From positions 8,184,001-8,248,000 of the forward strand of contig NZ_CP070225.1 in assembly GCF_021631985.1 (NCBI RefSeq): a stretch of 64,000 nt of DNA, read 5' to 3'. Below are positions 8,869 through 16,855 of this stretch, one piece after another. Made by a program: the position numbers and the translations under genes. Position 1 is the stretch's first letter; each line of letters begins with the position of its first letter. Source of the stretch: Sandaracinus amylolyticus (GTDB taxonomy: Bacteria > Myxococcota_A > Polyangia > Polyangiales > Sandaracinaceae). The notes under the pieces were generated by a model. The model had not been told where the DNA came from, made no database searches, and saw nothing but the letters and a program-made list of their open reading frames with translations.

Positions 8869-11648
8869 GCCCCGCACCGCGCACCGATCCGTCGCTCCGC
8901 GACGCCGGCGAGATCGCGCGCGAGCTCGGCGCCGATCTCGAGCGCGGGCTCTCCTCGCAGGAGGCCGCGCGACGCCTCGAGACCGAGGGCCCGAACGAGC
9001 TGCGCGCCGCGCCGCCGGTGCCGAAGTGGAAGAAGCTCCTCGCACAGCTCCGCGATCCGCTCGTGTACTTGTTGCTGGTCGCGGTCGTGGTCTCGCTCGC
9101 GGTGTGGGCGCTGCGCGGCGCCGACGAGCCGCCGGTCGACGCGATCGTGATCGCGGTGATCGTCGTCGCGAACGCGGTGCTCGGGTACGTGCAGGGCGCG
9201 CGCGCGGAGCAGGCGGTCGCGGCGCTCAAGCGCATGACCGCCGCGACGTCCGCGGTGGTGCGCGACGGAGAGCTGCGGCGCGTGCCCAGCGCGGAGCTGG
9301 TGCGCGGCGATCTCCTCGTGCTCGGCGAAGGCGATGCGGTCGGCGCCGATGCGCGCCTGGTGCAGGCCGCCGCGCTGCGGGTGCAGGAGGCCTCGCTCAC
9401 CGGAGAGAGCGAGGCGGTGCTCAAGGACCCCGCGACGCTGCGCGAGCACGTCGCGCTGGGCGATCGCACCGCGATGGTGTGGAAGGGCACCGCGGTCACC
9501 CAGGGCACCGGGCGCGCGATCGTCACCGCGACCGGCATGAGCACCCAGATGGGCGCGATCGCGACGATGCTCGAGCGCGCGAAGGCCGAGGAGACCCCGC
9601 TCCAGCGCGAGATCGCGCACGTCGGGAGGATGCTCGGCCTCGCGGTGATCGTGATCGCCGCGATCGTCGTGGGCACCGTGTTCGCGACCAGCGACGTCGA
9701 GTCGCTCGCCGACGCGGTGCAGGTGCTGCTGCTCGGGGTCTCGCTCGCGGTCGCCGCGGTGCCCGAGGGTCTGCCCGCGATCCTCTCGGTCGTGCTCGCG
9801 CTCGGCGTGCAGCGCATGGCGAAGCACCGCGCGATCGTGAAGGAGCTCTCGTCGGTCGAGACGCTCGGCTCGGCGTCGGTGATCTGCTCCGACAAGACCG
9901 GCACCCTCACCCGCGCCGAGATGACGATCGAGCGCGTCACCACCGCGTCGGGCAGCGCGCGTGTGACCGGCATCGGCTACACGCCGAAGGGGCGCGTCGA
10001 GGACGAGAACAGCGAGCTCGTCGGCGGTCCGCTGCACGCCGAGGACATCGTCGTGCTGAGCGGCGGTGCGCTCGCGAGCGATGCCGAGCTCCACGAGCGC
10101 GACGGCGAATGGACGATCGAGGGCGATCCCACCGAGGCCGCGTTCCTCGTCGCCGAGCACAAGCTCGGTGCCCACGAGCGCCGCAAGAAGCGCTTCGCCC
10201 GCGTCGCGGTCGTGCCCTTCACCTCCGAGCGCAAGCGCATGTCGACGATCGAGCGCGATCACGAGCACGGAGACGAGCTCGTGCTGATCACCAAGGGCGC
10301 GCCCGACGTGCTCCTCGAGCGCTGCACCCGGGTGCGCGTCGGGATGGACGCGGTCGCCCTCGATGAGGCGTGGCGCACGCGCATCGTCGCCGACGTCGAC
10401 GCGCTCACCGACGACGCGCTGCGCACGCTCTCGGTCGCGTACCGCCCGCTCGCGACCGACGAATCGGCGCGGGCCGACGAGTCGCTGGAGCACGATCTCA
10501 TCTTCGTCGGCACCGTCGGGATCATCGACCCCCCGCGCGCCGAGGCGGGCGTCGCGGTGCACGAGGCACGACGCGCCGGGATCCGCGTGCTGATGATCAC
10601 CGGCGATCATCCGCGCACCGCGTTGCGGATCGCGACCGACCTCGGGATCGCCGAGCCCGGCGCGCGCGCCCTCACCGGCAACCAGCTCGAGTCGCTCGAC
10701 GAGGCCGCGCTCCGCGGCGCGGTGCACGCGACGTCGGTCTACGCGCGCGTCGCGCCCGAGCACAAGCTGCGCATCGTCGACGCGCTGCAGGCCGAGGGGA
10801 ACGTCGTCGCGATGACGGGCGACGGAGTGAACGACGCACCCGCGCTGAAGTCGGCGGACATCGGCATCGCGATGGGCGTGACCGGCACCGAGGTCACCAA
10901 GGAAGCCGCGAAGATGATCCTCGCCGACGACAACTTCGCGACGATCGTCCGCGCGGTGCGCGAGGGCCGCGGGATCTTCGACAACATCCGCAAGTTCCTG
11001 CGCTACCTGCTCTCGTCGAACATGGGCGAGGTGCTCACGGTCTTCTTCGGCGTGGTGCTCGCCGACGTGATCGGCCTGCGCGGCGCGGGCGACGGCGTGG
11101 TGGTGCCGCTGCTCGCGACGCAGATCCTGTGGATCAACCTGGTGACCGACTCGGGCCCCGCGCTCGCGATGGGCGTCGACCCCGAGACCGACGACGTGAT
11201 GGCGCGCCCGCCGCGGCCGCTGCACGAGCGGGTGATCGATCGGCGCATGTGGGCCGGCGTGCTGCTCGTCGGCGCGGTGATGGCGTTCGCGACGCTGCTC
11301 GCGATCGATCTCCACCTGCCGGGCGGGCTCTTCGACGGAGCGCACGCGCTCGAGCGCGCACGCACCGCGGGCTTCACCACGCTGGTGCTCGCCCAGCTCT
11401 TCAACTGCTTCAACGCGCGCTCCGAGGACACCAGCGCGTTCCGGCACCTCTTCGTGAACCCGTGGCTGTGGGGCGCGGTCGTGCTCGGCGTCGTGCTGCA
11501 GATCGCGGTCGTCGAGCTGCCCTTCCTCCAGCACGCGTTCGGCACCGAGCCGCTCACGCTCGTGCAGTGGCTCCTGTGCGCGGGGCTCGCGAGCCTCGTG
11601 CTCTGGGTGAGCGAGCTGCGGAAGCTGCTCGCGAGGAGATCGCGATGA
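8865..11648 (+). CDS. P-type cation-transporting ATPase (P2, Ca2+/SERCA-like)
   Basis: The 927-residue membrane pump has all the family marks: TGES at 179-182 (actuator), PEGLP from residue 300 in TM4, the phosphorylated Asp343 in DKTGTLT, and TGDGVND at 651-657. An N-terminal cation-ATPase domain and a C-terminal bundle of hydrophobic segments are present. The TM4 PEGLP and TM6 NLVTDSGPALAMG segments fit P2-type pumps (Ca2+, Mn2+ or Na+); specificity is not certain. ATG 8865 overlaps the GH65 stop by 4 bases (ATGA), and its own stop overlaps the next gene in the same way, so translation is probably coupled. An ion pump between two sugar-phosphate enzymes is unusual. Confidence 0.93.
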   Translation: MSPAPRTDPSLRDAGEIARELGADLERGLSSQEAARRLETEGPNELRAAPPVPKWKKLLAQLRDPLVYLLLVAVVVSLAVWALRGADEPPVDAIVIAVIVVANAVLGYVQGARAEQAVAALKRMTAATSAVVRDGELRRVPSAELVRGDLLVLGEGDAVGADARLVQAAALRVQEASLTGESEAVLKDPATLREHVALGDRTAMVWKGTAVTQGTGRAIVTATGMSTQMGAIATMLERAKAEETPLQREIAHVGRMLGLAVIVIAAIVVGTVFATSDVESLADAVQVLLLGVSLAVAAVPEGLPAILSVVLALGVQRMAKHRAIVKELSSVETLGSASVICSDKTGTLTRAEMTIERVTTASGSARVTGIGYTPKGRVEDENSELVGGPLHAEDIVVLSGGALASDAELHERDGEWTIEGDPTEAAFLVAEHKLGAHERRKKRFARVAVVPFTSERKRMSTIERDHEHGDELVLITKGAPDVLLERCTRVRVGMDAVALDEAWRTRIVADVDALTDDALRTLSVAYRPLATDESARADESLEHDLIFVGTVGIIDPPRAEAGVAVHEARRAGIRVLMITGDHPRTALRIATDLGIAEPGARALTGNQLESLDEAALRGAVHATSVYARVAPEHKLRIVDALQAEGNVVAMTGDGVNDAPALKSADIGIAMGVTGTEVTKEAAKMILADDNFATIVRAVREGRGIFDNIRKFLRYLLSSNMGEVLTVFFGVVLADVIGLRGAGDGVVVPLLATQILWINLVTDSGPALAMGVDPETDDVMARPPRPLHERVIDRRMWAGVLLVGAVMAFATLLAIDLHLPGGLFDGAHALERARTAGFTTLVLAQLFNCFNARSEDTSAFRHLFVNPWLWGAVVLGVVLQIAVVELPFLQHAFGTEPLTLVQWLLCAGLASLVLWVSELRKLLARRSR

Positions 11649-12379
11649 CGCTCGCCGCAGTCGTGTTCGATCTCGATGGCGTGCTCACGCACACCGCGCG
11701 GCTCCACGCCGCGGCGTGGAAGTCGCTGTTCGACGGGTTCCTGCGCGATCGCGACGGCGAGCCGTTCGACATCGAGCGCGACTACCTCGCATACGTCGAC
11801 GGCCGCGCGCGGCGCGACGGAGTGCGCAACTTCCTCGCGTCGCGCGGCATCGTGCTGCCCGAGGGCGACCCGTCGGATCCCGAGGGCGCGCCGACGGTCG
11901 AGGGCCTCGCGCGCCAGAAGGATCACTGGTTCCGCGACGCGATCGATCGCGACGGAGTGGAGGTCGACGAGGACGCGGTGCGTCTGGTGCGCGCGCTGCG
12001 CGATCGCGGCATCGCGCGCGGTGTCGCCTCGTCGAGCCGCAACTGCATCCCGGTGCTCGAGCGCGCGGGGATCCTCGATCTCTTCGATGCGATCGTCGAC
12101 GGCAACGAGCTCGATCGACTGCACCTCGCGAGCAAGCCCGCGCCCGACATGTTCCTCGAGTGCCTGCGTCGTCTGGGCTCGATGTCGCCCGCGGACGCGG
12201 TGGTCGTCGAGGACGCGACCGCAGGGGTCGCGGCGGGTCGCGCCGGCGGGTTCGGCGTGGTGATCGGCGTCGATCGTGGCGGCAACCGCGACGCGCTTCG
12301 CGCCCACGGCGCCCACTGCGTCGTGAGCTCGATGGCCGAGCTCACCCTCGAGCGCCTCGAGTCGAAGCTGCGCGAATGA
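11645..12379 (+). CDS. Beta-phosphoglucomutase-like HAD hydrolase
   Basis: The 244-residue HAD protein has motif I FDLDGVLT near the N-terminus (nucleophile Asp9 and acid Asp11), a cap domain, motif II ASSSRNC, a Lys in HLASKPAPDMF and motif IV VVVEDATAG. These are the marks of beta-phosphoglucomutase, which turns beta-glucose-1-phosphate into glucose-6-phosphate. This is the step that follows a GH65 phosphorylase. ATG 11645 overlaps the ATPase stop (ATGA). A strong hairpin follows right after its stop. Confidence 0.9.
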   Translation: MTLAAVVFDLDGVLTHTARLHAAAWKSLFDGFLRDRDGEPFDIERDYLAYVDGRARRDGVRNFLASRGIVLPEGDPSDPEGAPTVEGLARQKDHWFRDAIDRDGVEVDEDAVRLVRALRDRGIARGVASSSRNCIPVLERAGILDLFDAIVDGNELDRLHLASKPAPDMFLECLRRLGSMSPADAVVVEDATAGVAAGRAGGFGVVIGVDRGGNRDALRAHGAHCVVSSMAELTLERLESKLRE

Positions 12380-12380
12380 C

Positions 12381-12414
12381 GGAGAGCCCGGGCACGTTCG
12401 TGCCCGGGCTCTCC
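12381..12414 (+). terminator. Perfect 15-bp hairpin after the GH65 operon
   Basis: GGAGAGCCCGGGCAC pairs perfectly with GTGCCCGGGCTCTCC across the loop GTTC. It starts 1 base after the TGA of the phosphoglucomutase gene. No T-run follows, so it is either a non-canonical terminator or an mRNA 3'-end protector. Confidence 0.7.
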
Positions 12415-12520
12415 GGTGTGTCCGTCTCGCACGCTGCGCCCCCGAGCACGAGCAAGCGGGGCTGGGGCCCCGCGCGCAGCGTTTGGGGAGGGGGGCCCCG
12501 ATCCGGCTTTGCCGGTCGGG

Positions 12521-12546
12521 GGGAGGGGTCTTCCAAGACCCCTCCC
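12521..12546 (-). terminator. Hairpin after the SPFH gene
   Basis: GGGAGGGGTCTT and AAGACCCCTCCC form a perfect 12-bp stem with a CC turn, about 11 bases past the stop of the leftward SPFH gene. A second, imperfect hairpin lies beside it at about 12497-12520. Together with 12381-12414 it separates two convergent units. Confidence 0.6.
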
Positions 12547-12557
12547 GCAAGCTCAGC

Positions 12558-13646
12558 TCAGCGCTGCGCGCCCGGCAGCGCGAGGCGGCTCATCAGCTCG
12601 TTGGGCGCGGCGACGATCGTCACCTGGCCCACTCGCTCCGCGATCTCCTTCCACGCCTCGAGCTCCTTCAGGCGCAGCAGGGTCGGGTTCTGCTCGAGGA
12701 GCTTCGCGGTGTTCGCGAGGCTGCGCGTCGCGGCCGTCTCCTCACGGCGGAGGACGACGTTCGCGGCCGCGCGCTTCTCGGCCTCGATCACCTGGTTCAG
12801 GATGCTCTTCATCTCGCCCGGAAGGACCACGTCCTTCAGGTCGAGCTCGAGCACCTCGACACCCCAGGTGCGCGCGCGCTCGCCGAGCGCATCGCGCATC
12901 GCGCGGCGCGCGTCGTCACGACGCTCGAGGAGCTGATCCACGGTGTGGCCCGCGACGAAGCGACGCGCCGCGAGCTGCGCCTCGGTGTACACCGCGGCGT
13001 TGAGATCCACCGTCGCCGCGCACGCGAGCTGCGCGTCGACCACCTTCGTCTTCGCGACGAGGTTGATGCGGATCGTCACCTTGTCGGCGGTCATGACCTC
13101 CTGACCGATGACCTGGGTCTCGCGCTCGCGCAGATCGATCGGCAGCGCCTGCACGATGCGGCCCTCGCTCCACACGAGGTGGCGGCCCGGCTCGAGCAGA
13201 CGCACCGCCGCACCGTCGATCACGAGCAGCGCGCGCTCCCACGGCTGCACGAGGATCGTGCGGAGCAGCGACGTGGGCACGAGCGGCACGAATGCCTCGG
13301 GCACGCCCGTCGCGAACGTCGGCACGGTGCTCACGATCTCCGCGGTGACCTGCGCGCGCTGCTGCCAGAGCAGGTAGCGGCCCGGCGCCAGCACCTTCGC
13401 CGGCAGACCGTCGGCACGCACGAGCGCGATCGCGCGCTCGGGCACGACGATCGACTCCGCGACGCCGTCGGGCACGACGCGCGCGCGCTCGGGCGTCCAC
13501 AGCTCCGCGAGGCGGGTGAGGTCGAGCACGCGAACGTCGGTCGTCGCGCGCCACAGGGTGTGCTGGCCGGGCTCGAGCCAGCCGGCGACGCGGCCGGCGC
13601 GGACGAGCAGACCACGCTGGGTGTCGGTGAGCATGATGGTGCGCAT
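12558..13646 (-). CDS. SPFH/band 7 domain protein (slipin-like)
   Basis: The 362-residue protein has a central SPFH/prohibitin-like domain (PIDLRERETQVIGQEVMTADKVTIRIN split over residues around 170-200) followed by a region rich in charged helix (RRDDARRAMRDALGERARTWGVEVLELDLKDV in parts), typical of slipin/stomatin proteins. The usual N-terminal membrane anchor is missing; the N-terminus is a repeated barrel-like GRVAGWLEPGQHTLW / GRYLLWQQ / GRHLVWSEG module found in slipin-like proteins. ATG 13646 has AGGAGG 9 bases upstream. The protein probably forms membrane-associated oligomers. The gene is transcribed alone. Confidence 0.82.
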   Translation of the reverse strand: MRTIMLTDTQRGLLVRAGRVAGWLEPGQHTLWRATTDVRVLDLTRLAELWTPERARVVPDGVAESIVVPERAIALVRADGLPAKVLAPGRYLLWQQRAQVTAEIVSTVPTFATGVPEAFVPLVPTSLLRTILVQPWERALLVIDGAAVRLLEPGRHLVWSEGRIVQALPIDLRERETQVIGQEVMTADKVTIRINLVAKTKVVDAQLACAATVDLNAAVYTEAQLAARRFVAGHTVDQLLERRDDARRAMRDALGERARTWGVEVLELDLKDVVLPGEMKSILNQVIEAEKRAAANVVLRREETAATRSLANTAKLLEQNPTLLRLKELEAWKEIAERVGQVTIVAAPNELMSRLALPGAQR

Positions 13647-14255
13647 GGGAACGGCCCTCCTGTTCGGAAGACGAACGCGAAGAGAGAGATCGCGACGCGC
13701 GATCTCGGAGAGTGCGCCGCCCGCGGGCGCGCCTCGCGCGCGCAGCGGGAGCTGCCACCAGCCACCCGCGCGTCACGAGGACGCGCGGGCGCGGGCACGA
13801 CGTGGAGATCACGCGGCAGCTCGCAGGGCCACGCGTGCCGCGCCGTGATCGACGAGCGATCACGACTCGACGCGCCGGCGGAACGGCTATGGGGTTGTTG
13901 CCTTTGGACGGCTTCCGTTTGCGAGACGGATGTCTGTTGCTGATTTTCAGTCAGCCCTGCTCACCAGAGCGCACCCCCGTAGGGTGGGGGCGGCGGGAGT
14001 CGAACCCGCGAGGAGTGGAGCGACCTCGACGACCCTCGAGAAGCGGAACACGCACCACCGATTCGTGTGGGCCCGTGCGCGCCGCAAGGTTCGTCGACGT
14101 TGCGACGCGGCCCTGAGCAGCGCGCGTGCCGTCGCGTGATCGCGTGAAACCGCCACGAATCGCGCGCTTCCCGTCTATCCCCGTGGATAAGCGGCTATCC
14201 GCCCGCGATGTATGCTGTCACGGACCGCGGAGGACACGTTTGCTAGGCTGCCGCG
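13647..14255. other. 609-bp intergenic region with structured-RNA-like core
   Basis: This gap between divergent genes holds the upstream region of the SPFH gene, the hairpin cluster at 13914-14009 described separately, and the upstream region of the CHAD-CYTH gene. A DnaA-box-like TTATCCACG lies on the minus strand at about 14184-14192, isolated. Apparent open frames over the hairpin cluster do not look like proteins. Confidence 0.5.
13914..14009 (-). ncRNA. Putative structured RNA of tRNA-arm-like hairpins
   Basis: Five hairpins fill 96 bases. In minus-strand order: GCGGG-TTCGACT-CCCGC (14009-13993), identical in form to a tRNA T-arm; CGCCCCC-ACCCTAC-GGGGGTG (13992-13972), seven pairs; GCTC-TGGT-GAGC (13970-13959); GCTGA-CTGAAAA-TCAGC (13955-13939), the form of an anticodon arm with GAA; and TCCGT-CTCGCAA-ACGGA (13930-13914). 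Three have the 5-7-5 geometry of tRNA arms. No ordinary cloverleaf can be closed because the 7-bp acceptor-like strands are adjacent, as in a permuted tRNA. It lacks G3-U70 and a recognisable tag, so tmRNA is not supported. Strand and function are uncertain. Confidence 0.35.
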
Positions 14256-15734
14256 ATGTCGCCCCGCGCCGGCGTGCTCCCGTTGCTCGAGTGCATTCCC
14301 GAAGAGGGGGCACGGCGGCTCGCGCTGCGGTGGATCGACGAGGCGTGCACCGCGGGCGAGCGCGTGATCGCGGCGCACCACGAGGACGCCGAGGCGCTCC
14401 ACGATCTGCGGGTCGCGCTGCGCAAGCTGCGCACCGTGCTGCGGACCTACGACGAGCCGCTGGGCGGCGCGCTCGCGAAGAAGCGGCGCAAGAAGCTGAA
14501 GGAGCTCGTCGCCGAGACCGGCACCGCGCGCGACGCCGAGGTGCAGATCGCGTGGCTCGAGCAGGTGCGCGGCGAGCTCGACGGCGGCGCGCATCGCGGC
14601 GTCGCGTGGCTCGCGGAGCGGCTGGTCGCCAAGCGCGACGACGCGTACCAGTCGCTGCGCGACGAGACCGTGCCCGCGCTGCTCGTGCTGCTGCCGAAGC
14701 TGCGCCGCGATCTCTCGCGCTACGACATCGAGCACGTCGTCGGTGAAGCGCGCGGCGCGGGACGGTTCGCCGACGCGACCGCCGCGCTGCTGCGCGAGCA
14801 GGTCGAAGATCTGCGCGACAAGCTGCGCGCGGTGCACACCGTCGAGGACGAGGCGCTCGCGCACGAGGCGCGCAAGGACGGCAAGCGTCTTCGTTATCTG
14901 CTCGAGCCGCTGAAGGAAGAGTCGATCGAGGACGCGAAGGAGATCGTGCGGCGCCTCAAGGGCCTGCAGGATCTGCTCGGCGAGCTCAACGACGTCGCGG
15001 TGCGCGCGACGCTGCTGCGCGAGGAGATCGCCCAGGCCGCGCTCGAGCGCGCCGAGCGTCTCGCCGATCAGGCCGAGGGCCACGCGAGCGAAGGCGTGAC
15101 CGCGACGAGCGAAGGCGACGAGCAGCTCGGTCTGCTCGCGCTCGTGCGTCGCACCCACGATCGACGCGAGGAGCTCTTCGAGCAGCTCCAGCGCGAGTGG
15201 ATCGCGCGCGACGGATCGCTCGACGTGCTGGTGGGATCGATCGAGTCGCTCGCCGACGGGCTCGGACCGAAGGAGCTCCCGCGCGAGATCGAGCGCAAGT
15301 ACCTGCTCTCCTCGATGCCCGCGCACGCGCGCGAGCACCCGTGCACCCAGCTCGATCAGGGATACGTCCCGGGCACCGAGCTCCACGAACGGCTGCGTCG
15401 CACGAAGAAGGACGGCGAGGAGCACTTCTTCCGCACCGTGAAGCTCGGTCGTGGCCTCTCGCGCGTCGAGGTCGAGGAAGAGACCACGCGCGAGATCTTC
15501 GCGAAGATGTGGCCGCTCACGAAGGGCAAGCGGGTGCGCAAGCGTCGCTTCGCGGTGCCCGACGGCGAGCGCACGTGGGAGATCGACGAGTTCCTCGATC
15601 GCGAGCTGGTGCTCGCGGAGATCGAGCTGCCCGACGAGCACACCGAGGTGACGCTGCCCGAGTGGCTCGCGCCGCACGTGGTGCGCGAGGTGACCGAAGA
15701 GCCCGAATTCGTGAACCTGCGGCTCGCGAAGTGA
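14256..15734 (+). CDS. CHAD-CYTH domain protein
   Basis: The 492-residue protein has an N-terminal CHAD domain (about 1-310) with conserved histidines and Arg/Lys-rich helices (HDLRVALRKLRTVLR, and HEARKDGKRLRYLLEPL), then a C-terminal CYTH domain starting at EIERKYLL (about residue 345) with the strand-rich EEHFFRTVKLGRG and EIDEFLDRELVLAEIEL segments. CHAD domains bind polyphosphate; CYTH domains hydrolyse triphosphates, including inorganic triphosphate. The usual fused order is CYTH then CHAD, so this is the reverse. ATG 14256 starts after a non-coding region. A role in polyphosphate metabolism is likely. Confidence 0.88.
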   Translation: MSPRAGVLPLLECIPEEGARRLALRWIDEACTAGERVIAAHHEDAEALHDLRVALRKLRTVLRTYDEPLGGALAKKRRKKLKELVAETGTARDAEVQIAWLEQVRGELDGGAHRGVAWLAERLVAKRDDAYQSLRDETVPALLVLLPKLRRDLSRYDIEHVVGEARGAGRFADATAALLREQVEDLRDKLRAVHTVEDEALAHEARKDGKRLRYLLEPLKEESIEDAKEIVRRLKGLQDLLGELNDVAVRATLLREEIAQAALERAERLADQAEGHASEGVTATSEGDEQLGLLALVRRTHDRREELFEQLQREWIARDGSLDVLVGSIESLADGLGPKELPREIERKYLLSSMPAHAREHPCTQLDQGYVPGTELHERLRRTKKDGEEHFFRTVKLGRGLSRVEVEEETTREIFAKMWPLTKGKRVRKRRFAVPDGERTWEIDEFLDRELVLAEIELPDEHTEVTLPEWLAPHVVREVTEEPEFVNLRLAK

Positions 15735-15751
15735 TCGGACATGATTGGCCC

Positions 15752-16855
15752 ATGCGGGGCCAGCAGTTCGCAGCGAGGGTCGGGGTCGCGCTCGCGTTCG
15801 CGTGGTGGAGCGCGCACCCAACAGGAGCACACGCGCAGCTGCTGCAGCGCAGCTCGGACGCGGTGCGCGGGCGCGAGGACGCGAGCGTTGTGGTGCCGGG
15901 CGGCTCGGGTGGAGGCGGCGGGGGTCGCCCACCACCGGATCGCGGCGGCGGATCGAGCGGCGGCGGAGGCGGCGTGAGCGCGCGACCGCCGATGGGATCG
16001 GGAGGTTACGACCGGCCCGACGTGCACGAGCCGCCCCCCCGCGACACGCCGCCGCCGGCGCAGACGCGTGAGCGGCCACCGGCGCGCGCGTGGCGACCGT
16101 GGGGCGGCGCGGCGTGGACCCCGCCCGGCGCGACGACCGCGACCACGACGACCGTGATCGTGCAGCGGCCGCGCGAGCTCGAGATCGAGGCTCCGCGCGA
16201 TCCGATGTACGGCGGATCGGCGGGCGTGCGTCTGGTGTCACCGATCGGTCCGCCGCCGCGCGAAGCGCCGGACGAGCCCGGCCCCGCGGGCACGCCGCAA
16301 GGCACCCTGGTGGCGATCGAAGAGGAGCCGGTCGTCGCGCGCCCCGAGGTGCAGGGCGTGATCTCGGCGGACGCGGGCTACGTGTTCGACGACGTCGCGC
16401 GCGTCACGGTCGCGGGGCGGGTGTCGCTCCCGTACCGGATCGACGTGCTCCTCGGGTACTCGGGGTATCTCGAGCCGCGCGATGGGGGCTTCGATGCGAT
16501 CGCGATCGGACGGCTCGGGATCGGCGCGCGCCTGATCGACGAGGAGGTCGCGCAGCTGCGCATCGCGGTCGCGCTGCGTCACTTCCAGGACTGGATCGGA
16601 CCGCAGTTCGGCGTGGACGCGATCCTCGGGGTCGACGTCGACGTGTACGAGTCGGTGGTGCTCGGGCTCGAGGGCTCGTTCGGGACGATCGGCGAGACCT
16701 TCGCGGCGCAGGCGCGCGCATCGCTGGGCGTGCGCATCGACTCGGTGGAGATCTTCGCGGGGTACGATCACCTCGTGCTCCAGCCGTTCGACTCGTCGCA
16801 GCGCGCGGTGGAGCTCGGCGGGCCGATGATCGGCGTGTTGGTGGTGGTCGAGTGA
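15752..16855 (+). CDS. Secreted protein with Gly/Pro-rich linker and beta-barrel-like C-terminus
   Basis: The 367-residue protein has a signal peptide ending at about residue 28 (GAHA-Q), then a low-complexity stretch rich in Gly, Pro and Ser to about residue 150. After it comes a C-terminal half with alternating hydrophobic strands (VQGVISADAGYVFDD, IGRLGIGARLI, GPMIGVLVVV), typical of small outer-membrane barrels. ATG 15752 lies 15 bases after the CHAD-CYTH stop, so the two may share a transcript. No named family is recognised. Confidence 0.6.
   Translation: MRGQQFAARVGVALAFAWWSAHPTGAHAQLLQRSSDAVRGREDASVVVPGGSGGGGGGRPPPDRGGGSSGGGGGVSARPPMGSGGYDRPDVHEPPPRDTPPPAQTRERPPARAWRPWGGAAWTPPGATTATTTTVIVQRPRELEIEAPRDPMYGGSAGVRLVSPIGPPPREAPDEPGPAGTPQGTLVAIEEEPVVARPEVQGVISADAGYVFDDVARVTVAGRVSLPYRIDVLLGYSGYLEPRDGGFDAIAIGRLGIGARLIDEEVAQLRIAVALRHFQDWIGPQFGVDAILGVDVDVYESVVLGLEGSFGTIGETFAAQARASLGVRIDSVEIFAGYDHLVLQPFDSSQRAVELGGPMIGVLVVVE

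Noticed and set aside
5368-9045. A 1225-residue leftward gene opposite the GH65 gene
   Set aside because: Only the first 350 codons (the protease-like lipoprotein) look real. The rest is antisense to a clear GH65 enzyme and rich in Arg and His.
14184-14192. DnaA box signalling an origin
   Set aside because: A single TTATCCACG-like site with no neighbours is expected by chance or is a regulatory site at most.
13984-14265. A tmRNA (ssrA) gene
   Set aside because: The T-arm and acceptor look similar, but there is no G3-U70 pair, no tmRNA D-loop consensus and no tag ending in Ala-Ala. Reading frames after GCAAAC give unlikely tags.
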